Assembly: GCA_033977485.1 (NCBI GenBank)
Contig: CM066995.1
Span: 52,203,162 to 52,267,161 of the forward strand
From: Hydrangea macrophylla
Lineage: Eukaryota; Streptophyta; Magnoliopsida; Cornales; Hydrangeaceae
Reading direction: 5' to 3'
Length of the DNA stretch: 64,000 bases
The notes under the pieces: generated by a model
What the model saw: only the letters and a program-made list of their open reading frames with translations
Database searches by the model: none
What the model was told of the DNA's origin: nothing
In this document: positions 43,558-53,227 of the stretch, piece by piece
Layout: each line of letters opens with the position of its first letter
Position numbering within the stretch: position 1 is the first letter of the stretch
Position numbers and translations under genes: made by a program

Positions 43558-45190
43558 TGTCACACCCGTTCCGAAAAATCATTTACTTTAAAATGCATAA
43601 CTGAATTTTTAGGATTATCAATATTATTTGATAATTGTGAATGTGGTTGACTGTGGTCCACGGAAGGTGTCAAGTGAGGACATGGTGATCCGATAATCGT
43701 TGAGGCATTGATATTAGTAAATGACATTTACATGACTTAAATATTATTTAACTTTATCGGATATATGTGAATAGTGAAATTACATGTGTAGTGTAATTTC
43801 TGGTAGTTTGATCTTGATTAAGATTATTTTGATTGTTTTAACGATAACCGGTAGGATGCATTGCATAAAAGGTAGGTTATCTAGAAATTCCACGAAAATA
43901 GTTTTCAGAACATAATTACGGCGACAAACAGAACTTAGACCAAAGCTTTCATAAAATGTAGTTTTCACTCGTGAAGCAATGAATTAGACGTGTAAAATAT
44001 TTCAGGGAATAATTAGAAGTTTTGAAAACTCGTGGGGAGTTACACGTAATTTTTGAGAGTCGAGGATGTATATAGAAAGTTTTAGGATTTTTTCATGTGT
44101 AAAGTTTTTCCAAAACCTAACTTGAGAGCTAAGAGGGAGATTTTGGTTGCTTAGAGCTTCAAGGCACGAATCGACGAACTTCTGTCCGATTATTTTTCCC
44201 CAAAATCAATTTTCAAACTCCTCGAGGTAAGGACTTTGTTTTGATACCTCTTAGGTCTTGTTTAGCCTATTTTTATAAAAATTCTAATTCTAGGATTTTG
44301 GGGGAAACCGTGTAATACTTGTAGGAATCTCTTATAATCGGATATTCGACGTAGAATCGGCGTTCTTAACCTTTCCTTGAAGTTATAGGACGATAGCTCG
44401 AGGTATGAATTTCTAACCTATGATATAGGAAAATTTACATGTTTTGATTATCAAAGTCGAAATTGTGATCTGGGCTAAATTCATGTGTTAGTTTTAGGCC
44501 CGTTCATTATGCACGCGACAAATTACAAAAAGCATGTCTATTTGTTTACATGAGCATGCTAGATGATTATATGGGGGGGAGTTTTATATAAATTTCATCC
44601 GGAGGAACCTTCTCGATGTTTGAGAATTTAGTAACGACGACTACTGTGCATGGTTTAAGACTTGGACTTGCTAGTGCACTTAGGGATGCAATGGTTGTAG
44701 GCTTGGACTAGCCGTTGGCATTACGATTTAAGGCTTGGACTTGCCGCTATCAGATGAATATGTATTTTTCTCCCTAGAGACTATTGATATGAATTATGAT
44801 ATTGAAGCATGATTTTCCATATATGCATATGTTAGAAATTGAGTACTCAGCATATAGCTGAGCAGTGGAGCTTTACTCCATTGCAGGTGACAAAAAGAAA
44901 GGAAAGAAGAAGCGTGAGGAGTGAGGCCATGGGATGACAGAAATCAATCTTGTATACATTTTTGTTTCCATTCCAAATGATGCAATTTTGGGTAGTTTGG
45001 ATTATGTACTTAACTGAGAACTTTGGAATGGATTGGTACGGTTGTAATATATTTCAAAGCTCCTTTTGGTCCGAACTCATGGATTCGCATTTTTTATACT
45101 TAACTCATTAAACTCATGTTTTCGAATGAAAGTTAGTAGTACTTACGTAACGCTGCAAATCCCAAAAATGCGAGTTAGGGTGATTAGATA
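43558..45190 (+). repeat. Degraded LTR-like segment, plus orientation
   Basis: Starts TGTCACACCCGTTCCG after GGTTAA. The layout resembles the leader-type part of chromovirus LTRs: a Lys-rich block after GTGGAGCTTTACTCCATTGCAG at about 44865 and an extended T-rich tail. No internal domain follows. Right border unclear. Confidence 0.4.
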
Positions 45191-45229
45191 ACTCAACTGT
45201 CCAATTACGTTCTTTAAACAGGAAAATTT

Positions 45230-45545
45230 GAAAGTCTGAAGGAACAATCGACTGATCAGGACATCAGTCGACTGGAAATGCAAGATGCTAAGAGCATTAT
45301 TTTGAATAGCCCGACCCAGTCGACTGATAATAGGTCTGGTTAACTGGTTTTTAAACAGACGGTTTATAAAAGCATCTGATTCGGTTGACTGGAATCAGTC
45401 CAATTAACTGGGGCATGAAATGTTCAGTTAACTAAGGCCACTCCATTGATTGTTTTTATAAATACAAAGAGTCTAAACCTCTTGCGTACAGATTCCAGCC
45501 GACTGGACACCCAATCGGTCGACTGGATTGTAGCAGTAGAAGACT
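45230..45545 (+). repeat. CAGTCGACTGG short palindrome cluster
   Basis: At least six variants of CAGTCGACTGG (for example near 45265, 45310, 45385, 45500, 45525) in 315 bp, probably part of a degraded LTR promoter region. TATAAA-like motifs lie at about 45363 and 45458. Confidence 0.65.
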
Positions 45546-47040
45546 CTACTGCACAACAAACTATATGTTCTCACAACTTTGCTCCCAAACGGGTGATTCT
45601 AACTCAATAAAAGGGGAAGCAAAAGCTATGAGACACCTTCCCAATCCAAGCATAACTAAAAATGAAGACAAGTTGTTCCATCATCAACATATATGTATGC
45701 AATCTTATGAAAAGGAGTGACCTATGTCACGATTGCATGCCAGTATGAATATAATGAATCCTAGCATAATTTAGGAATCCAACTAACAAGTCTAAGTTGA
45801 AGGAGGATAACATGCACCCCAATACAACCATGAACACTAGTTTAATAATGAGTACAGACTAACATACGTCCGATAACAATCTACTATGCGAAAGCATAAC
45901 TTACAAATCTAAAACATTTAACTATGTATTACATGATTTCTAGAATTTCCCTACAGACGAGGTCTTTAAAAAGGCGATTACATGTCAATCACTATAGGGC
46001 CTTACCCTTATCCATTTTACCTAAAAAGATTTTAAAAATAGTCCATAAGCACGATGGCCCGTATAGTCATACAATTCAATAATATCATGAGTTGTATGCA
46101 TGAATGCGTGAATGTAATGATTTGTTGCAGAAGCAAAACAATGTCGCCCGTAGACCTTTTGGGTGAATTTTCCAAACACTCACTCTCAAACACAACACCC
46201 GGTCTTTGGGCCACCACGTTATGGGGTCCTTTAACCACCTCATCCGGGTCTTTAGCTTACGATTCCTAAGGTTTGCAAGACTAGGAAATCGAGCTCCTAA
46301 TGGATCCAATCCTCACATTCACACCCACAACCGGGATGATCTATACTTAAAATCAAAATCCTCTCGCTGAAGTTTTTCATGATCTTTAAAATTCGGAAGT
46401 CCTACACATGGAGATCTTACACTTTTTAAATCGAAAGCCCCACATAATGGAGGTCTTTCACCCAAAATCCTTTTTCATGCATTTTCATGTTGATGCACAT
46501 GATCATGCCCAATTTCGTGGTTCGGAACAATACTATGCTAGATGAACAAGCATATCAATAGTCTTCCATAAAACATAAGCATAGGCAAGAAATCATAGAT
46601 TTCTACACAAATATGTTATCAAACTTCTATGAAAGCAAGTAGATATATTTTCAATTTTCATTTAAACACATAAGCACATAAGCATCTAGAGAAAAGCACA
46701 TAAGCATCTAGATCATTTAGGCAAATTTTTAAGAGAGCTAGGTTTGGATTTATGCTTGTCAAACATGTACCAAACCACGTAGTATTTTAGATTCATGCTA
46801 GTTAACATATAATACATCATATTAAAGAGTTATATGAACTACCTTTGAACTTTAGGATTTTTCCTAATCGAGATAATTTGTCGGATGGAAGTGATTTTGG
46901 GGTCCACACGTGCTCCTCGTCGTAAGGAACAACTTTAAAGCTTGAAGATTCGTCCGGAGATTGACGGATCTAGTTGATACCAAGGCTTTTGTGCTCAAAA
47001 CCCTAAGTATTCAAGTTCTAGAGTGGGAGGAGATATATAT
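45546..47040 (-). repeat. Degraded LTR-like segment, minus orientation
   Basis: On the minus strand the stretch 46985-46000 has the layout of a Ty3/gypsy LTR (a transcribed-looking block with CTTCAAGCTTTAAAGTTG, later GTTAAAGGACCCCATAACG). It probably continues beyond the Helitron-like insertion to the end GGGTCGTGACA at 49628, which read on the minus strand is the LTR start TGTCACGACCC. No protein domain. Confidence 0.4.
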
Positions 47041-47056
47041 ATATATACTAGGTTAT

Positions 47057-48732
47057 CGACACGTGCGAAGATATACTAGGTTATCGACACGTGCTTCGCA
47101 CGTGTCTATCCCCTCTTATTAGCTTGTTTGTCAAATCTTCATTTGCTCAATAACTCTGCAATTGTCATACTGATATTAACTCTCTCTTTTTGAGGACATA
47201 AGTTTTGTATTTCTATGCATTTGAGTATAAGATTTGAAAAGTGTTGTTTCAGTTTAGTATGAGATTTGAGTAAAAGTGAATTTGGTATGGATTTGGTTCT
47301 AGGATTACAAAACATTGTAGAGTTTGTTGAACCAAACTTAATTTTACGCCTTTTCTTTCTTTTCATGGTTTTTATTTCTTTTTTCATTCTTGGTAGTATT
47401 AGTTGCATTTGGAATTCATAATAGATAATTTTGTTCATTACTTTCATATTTTGGAAATTTAAAATCTCTTTATCAATTGTGTAATAATTTAATAAATAAA
47501 TGAATGGAGCATTTTAGAGTTTGTTGAACAAAAATTTTAAAGGTTTTTCTTTTTCATTGGTTTTTTTTTTCATTCTTAGTAGTATTGGTTGCATTTTCAA
47601 TCGGTAATAGATACTTTAGTTCACTACTTTTATATTTTGAAAATTTAAAATCTCCTTATCAATTGTGTAATAATTTAATAAATGAATGGACGATTATAGA
47701 GCTTTTTAGGTAGTATTTAATTTTGAAGCTGTAGATTGACTTCTAAATTCAGTATGATTATACAAAATATAACTAAAAGATCAAAATTGTACCATATCTT
47801 GTGACTCGTGTGTATGAGTTCAATTTATTGGTATTTGTGTGGGTAATATTAACATATGCAATTCTCATATGTTGTATGTGTATAATATTAACATATGCAA
47901 TTCTATAAAAATAACTTTTGAAAAACTAAAACACGATACAAATTTGTGGCTTGAATTTAGTTTAAGCTGAAGCTAATTTGCGATTTGGAATCCAGCAGTA
48001 AAAAATAACCTTGTGATGTTAAAAAGGCATAGAATGACTTCTAAATTCAGGATTTAGAATTTAGGGTATCAAAATAAGTATTTTTATAAGTATGTGTAAA
48101 TTAAATTTATTGCTGCGTGTGAATTAAATTTGTACCCATGTGCGTCAGTACTATAAAAATCAGTTTGGAAATAAAATGAAAAAAAGAAAGGGGAAAAGCC
48201 ACAATATGTCATAAAAAAACACACAATATGCAAAGTCTACATTAATTGCAGGAGAAAAATTGACCGAAATGTAAATAGTAGAGACCAATCAGTAATTACC
48301 CATTATTATTGACCCAAGTCTTCCTGTAAATGTAAATAAACATAACACAATATGTAAATCCTAAATTTGAGGTGAAAAGTTGACCTAAAAATAAATAGTA
48401 GTAAATAAATCAAAAGAAACCGTTATTGTTGACTTATATTTGAAGCGAATGATAAATATTCCAGAAAATAGTGACCGAAATGTAGTTAGACATAATATTA
48501 TTGACTGAATCCTCATTATTATATTAAATAGAATTGCATAAGTTGACTTGAATGTAATTATTAGTTTAAAATGACAAAATAAGCCTCACATAAATCAATA
48601 TATGCCTATATATAGGTATAGAAATTATGGGTAATTATGATATAGTGAAGGGGTATTGTGGTAATTGATGAAGTGGTTGATGGAACAGGTGAACAGTGTT
48701 TCACCTGCTCTTCTCTTTTCTTATATGGGTAG

Positions 48733-48735
<3 letters not shown>
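47057..48735. mobile_element. Helitron-like AT-rich repeat, copy 1
   Basis: Begins in an (AT)n run with TATACTAGGTTATCGACACG and a GACACGTGCTTCGCACGTGTC hairpin, ends CTTCTCTTTTCTTATATGGG before another (AT)n run. The right two thirds (47735-48735) match copy 2 (51885-52815). A segment of about 180 bp is duplicated in tandem (47425-47535 and 47605-47705). The start motif followed by a cytosine/guanine hairpin is common in plant repeats often classed as Helitron-like. The class is my guess. Confidence 0.5.
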
Positions 48736-48759
<24 letters not shown>

Positions 48760-48770
<11 letters not shown>

Positions 48771-49628
48771 TTGACAACTATGAAATTTAAACCTAACATG
48801 TTCTATTTATATTAAGTGGCAAGGTACAACTCATAAAGCACGATATACCCCCCACTTAAACTAATACATTTCACTAACCATACCAGTTATGACAAAAGTT
48901 AAAACACTAGAAGTGAATCATTTAAGCATACACTCCTTTCAGTCCAAAAATCTTATTTTCAAATTTTCTGGGACTTGCATCTCAGGTAAAAATTACCAAA
49001 ATACCCCTGTGACTAAAAATCCAAACATAGTTCGAAAAATTCTAAATTTTCACTGGGTTCTGAAATGTGATATTAAATCACTGTTTAAAAAAATCTCGGG
49101 TTATTACTTGTTTTTGAGCCAAACAAGCCTTAACTTGTTTCTTTTCCATTTCTGTTTCAATGTTTGGCAAGGTTTTGTATGTTCTTCTACACTTGATATG
49201 TTTGGGTAGTTTGGATTAAGGTATCAGAGTTGAGGTGTTTACAAATGTGAAAGGTTGGGTGATTTTTTCGCAAAATTCTGCTATCAAAGGGAATTCTGCT
49301 AGGGTGTCATTCGAGGGTCGTTCGACCGGTCGAAGTGACCCCTACATGGTTTCTTTTTCTACCATTTTCAAAAATTATTTAAATATTTTCATTGGTTCTT
49401 AGGGTGCCTTTCAAACCTATTTCAACATAAATTCATTCGTTTCAAAATGTAATTACGTTTTTAAATTTATATGGATTTTATAACTCGAAGGGTATTGTTT
49501 TCCAAAGAGTTGTATACTCAATGTTGTTTTAAGTTTCTTTTCGACTGCTATAATCTTCCAATTGAATTGGATGAGCTTTGGTGGCGTGCCACGTGTCCTA
49601 TTGTCTCCCGTAGCGGGATGGGTCGTGA
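48760..49628 (-). repeat. Remaining part of the minus-oriented LTR-like segment
   Basis: Ends CCCGTAGCGGGATGGGTCGTGACA, read inversely a TGTCACGACCC LTR start. Contains the palindrome TTCGACCGGTCGAA at 49321. GTTAG follows; GTTAA precedes the segment at 43558, possibly a target duplication of the whole unit 43558-49628. The 106-codon ORF at 48889 is not recognisable. Confidence 0.45.
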
Positions 49629-49737
49629 CAGTTAGATTGTAATTTTACCACAACAGGGGGAAGTGTTGTGAGGAAGTAACTGTTGTCTAGTCAAACCTTA
49701 GGGGTGTTAGGTGATATTAACCCTATATATATATATA

Positions 49738-50049
49738 TGGAAAACTTGGTGAAAAGGTCATTAAAAGAAGCTTTGTTGGGATTAGGACAACTTAAAGTTA
49801 ACAAATGGGGATGAATCTAATGTCCATAGACCAAAATACCATCATTTTCATCCTCTAACTCTAATCAAACCCTAGCCACCATTACCATGGCCACCACCCC
49901 CTGCCACCTCCGATCACCATCCTCGCCATCTCCGATGACCACTACAATCTCCGGCGACCACCACCCTCGCCATCTCCAACGAACACCACCGTTTCACTTC
50001 TTGACCACCACCTTTTAGACATCCCACCACCATCCTCGCCACTCCTGAC

Positions 50050-50080
<31 letters not shown>

Positions 50081-50780
50081 ACATTCGACTAAACTCCGAC
50101 AACCACCAATCTCGACTGAAGATTGCCTTTTTGCATAACAAAATAATAAGAGTGAAATTTCACTTAAGATATCTTAAGCGAAATTTCTCTTAAGATGATA
50201 TATTAAGTGAAGTACCTTAAGAGAAATTTCATTTAACGTTATTCACACGTTAAATTTAACTTGATATTTGAAAATTCTGCAACTAATTTGCATACTTGGT
50301 AATATGCATGTGCGATGATCATGAAATCACCTTGTATGATGGTCGATGGAGATTGTGAGTTACCAGCGATGGTGATCACGTTGATCTAGATCTAGATCTT
50401 AACTAGTGATGGGGGCGACGGCTCTGGTGGTAGTGGCGGTGATGACGACAGCTCCGATGGTGGTGGTCGCGATGGTGGTGGCTATGCAGGGATGAAGAAA
50501 GAGAAACGGTGGTGGTGGCTATGGAGGGAGGAGGTGAGAGAAAGTTAGAGAGAGAAGAGAGATGGTGGTGGTGGTCTCCTAGGTTCCATGGGCAATTTTG
50601 TCATTTAGTGGGAAATTTAAAAGTTTAGAGGATTTTAGGAGAGAAAGTTAAAATTTTAGGAGACTTTAGGAGGGAAATTTTTTTTGAGTATATTATTACG
50701 TGAGTGTTTGTTTATAACTTGTCCTTTAATCTAAATAGACCAAGTCGTAAGAGCTTTAGAACAAACTTCCCTATATATAT
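49738..50780. repeat. GGT/CCA-rich repeat region between (AT)n runs
   Basis: The left half is rich in CCACC/ATCTCC motifs (49870-50040), the right half in GGTGGTGGC (50405-50575), so the halves are partly complementary. In the middle are poly(C) and GTGAAATTTCAC-type palindromes. Left and right borders share ACAACTTAAAG- and ACTTGTCCTTTAA-like ends. Probably a non-autonomous transposon; a glycine-rich ORF over the poly(C) is an artefact. Confidence 0.45.
50052..50080 (+). repeat. Poly(C) tract, 29 bases
   Basis: Uninterrupted C run in the GGT-rich region. The true length in the genome may differ, since such runs assemble poorly. Confidence 0.9.
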
Positions 50781-51112
50781 ATACTAGATTTATAACCCGT
50801 GCCGATGCACGAGAGGAATGTTATAATTCAAACATTTAATATATACAACCCTACAAAAGAGTTGAAATCTAAGGACCCTTTTGGTAAAACTAAAAATTAA
50901 TTACTGAAAACTAAATGGTGATGTAAGTATTGAAACTTTAAGCTACTGATTTTGCAATATTAATTGATTAGATTATATTAGATTATTCTTGTAATTATTT
51001 GTAAGTTGCTTTTTTGGTCCAAAATTATAAGACATACTAAGTAATAATATTAGACATAAGTGTGTAATAAAATTAAATTTATATGCATGTGTATGTAATG
51101 TATTTTTATGAG

Positions 51113-51258
51113 CAAGGATGGATCTAGGGGGGGGCGAGTGGGGGCGACCGCCCCCCCTAGATTTGAAAAAAAACACTTAATTATACTAGTATTATTAGTA
51201 AATACACGTTAAGTGTATACACTCGCCCCCCCTAAACTTTTTTCTTAAGTATTAAGCT

Positions 51259-51296
<38 letters not shown>

Positions 51297-51488
51297 TTAA
51301 ATTTTTTTTTAAAACCTGATGTTTATATGTAATTTTTTAAAATGTTTGGTGTATTGATAAATATAAATTCTTAATTTAGTTTACAAATTGCTTCATACCT
51401 TGTTAATTCAAATAATTTGTATTTTTCTCACCTTATACAGTTATCTCATTATCAAAAATGTATAACTAGATTCCTGGATCCATCCCTG
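51113..51488. mobile_element. Short hAT element with poly(C) core
   Basis: Starts CAAGGATGGATCTAGGGG and ends CTGGATCCATCCCTG, flanked by the perfect 8-bp duplication TTTATGAG (51105-51112, 51489-51496). 376 bp with a C36 run at 51261-51296. The ends are related to the CAGGGGCGGAT hAT at 41553. It interrupts the Helitron-like copy 2. Confidence 0.93.
51261..51296 (+). repeat. Poly(C) tract, 36 bases
   Basis: Uninterrupted run of 36 C inside the hAT element. Confidence 0.9.
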
Positions 51489-52819
51489 TTTATGAGCATG
51501 TGTTAAAATAAGTAAAATATTCATTTGGATGAACCTTTCCAATTGCCATACTAAAATTAATTTATAAGATGATTATTTATTTTTACAAAAATCTAAAGCC
51601 ATTATTTTTCTCTTTTGGAGTATAAGATTTGAATTGTGTTATTTTTTTTTGTGTGGATTTGGTTCTACGATTATAGGTTATATTAGGCAAATGTGTGACA
51701 AAAGTAAATTTATAAGCATGTGTATGTACAGTATTTGTATTAGCATGTGTTAAAATAAGTAAAACATTCATTTGGGATGGACCTTTCCAATTGTCATAGT
51801 GAAATTTATTTATAAAATGATTATTTGGTTTTACAAAAATATAAAATCATTATTTTTCTTCTTTGGAGTATAAGATTGGAATTGTGTTAAAGATCTAAAC
51901 ATTGCCATATGTTGTGACTTGCGTATATGAATTCAATTTATAGGTATTTGTGTGGGTGATATTAACATATGCAATTCTCATATGTTGTGTATGAATTCAA
52001 TTTATAGTGTGTGTAATATTAATATATGCAATTCTATGAAATTAAAAACATGATATTAATTTGTTGCTAGAACTTAGTTTAAACTAAAGCTAATTTGCGG
52101 TCTGAAAACCCAGCAGTCAAAAATAACCTTATGATGTTAAAAAGGCATAGAATGACTTCTAAATTCATGGTTTAAATTTAGAGTATCAAAATACGTATTT
52201 TTATAAGTATGTGTAAATTAAATTTATTACCATGTGTGTGTGAATTAAATTTGTTGCCATGTGCGTGTGTACTATAAAAATCAGCTTGGAAATAAAATGA
52301 AAAAGGGAAAGGGGAAAAGCCAAAAACACACAATATGCGAAACCTACATTGTAGGAGAAAAGTTGACCGAAATGTAAATATTAGAGACCAATCAGTAATT
52401 AGCCATTATTAGTGACCCAATTCTTCATATAAATGTAATTAAACATAATGAAAAATGTAATTGACCAAAATGTAAATAGTAGTAAATAATTCAAAAGAAG
52501 CCTTTATTGTTGACTTCTATTTGAAGCGAATTATAAATGTTCTAAAAAATATTGACCTAAATGTAATTAGACATAATATTATTGACTGAATACTCATTAT
52601 TGTATTAAATAAAGTTTCAAAATCTAACTTGAATGTAATTATTAGTTTAAAATGACAAAAAAAACCCTCACATAAATCAATATATGCCTATATAGCCATA
52701 GAGATCACGAATAATTACAATATGATAAAAAGATATTGCGACAATTAACAAAAGAACTGATGTGACAGATAAATAGTGTTTCACCTCTTCTTCTCTTTTC
52801 ATATAGTAGTAGATATATA

Positions 52820-53021
52820 GCTCCTAATATTTTTCGGTCATGTAGGTAATTGACTTCGATGGTGACAACAATAATGTGATTATAACATTTCCAGCCCAAT
52901 TGTGGTATCTTAAATTCCAAGACACCCACTTTCTCAGCTGGGCCCCTTAAACCATAAAGTACAAAGCCCCTCTTTCTACGTGCCTTCGCCTTCGACGACT
53001 CGTCCTTCCCGAGTCACCTCA

Positions 53022-53058
<37 letters not shown>

Positions 53059-53227
53059 ACAGACACCAACGCCGGCAACCTCAGAGACGCGTCCGCGATC
53101 GCCAGGTGACTATTCTCTCTCTCTCTCTAAAAACTCTTAAAATCACATCACACAACAGAGCTGCGAAAGCATTAAAATTTTGCGGATTCAAACTCACACC
53201 AGATCCGGTTTTTCGGATCTCATTTCC
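52820..53227 (+). promoter_or_regulatory. Promoter and 5' leader of the cytochrome b561 gene
   Basis: Between the last transposon and the start codon. TGGGCC (52939-52944) and AGCCCAA (about 52893) are site-II-like elements common in promoters of constitutively expressed plant genes. No clear TATA box. The presumed leader has a (CT)n tract (53025-53056) and a second one (53113-53128), typical pyrimidine-rich plant leaders. Transcription start not determined. The 48 bases before the start codon are open in frame but contain no ATG. Confidence 0.6.

Larger units (their letters stand above)
50785..52815. mobile_element. Helitron-like AT-rich repeat, copy 2
   Basis: Begins TATATACTAGATTTATAACC with the hairpin CCCGTGCCGATGCACGAG, ends CTTCTCTTTTCATATAGTAG. 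Matches copy 1 over its right part. Carries a hAT insertion (51113-51488) and a tandem duplication of about 240 bp (51490-51640 and 51735-51890). No ORF with a recognised domain, so non-autonomous. Confidence 0.55.

Noticed and set aside
49914..50141. Glycine-rich protein on the minus strand
   Set aside because: The glycine run is the complement of the poly(C) tract and the rest lies in GGT/CCA-rich repeat DNA.
53180..53227. N-terminal extension of the b561 protein by 16 residues
   Set aside because: The frame is open upstream but begins at TTG; the first ATG is at 53228, has a good context and starts directly with a signal peptide.
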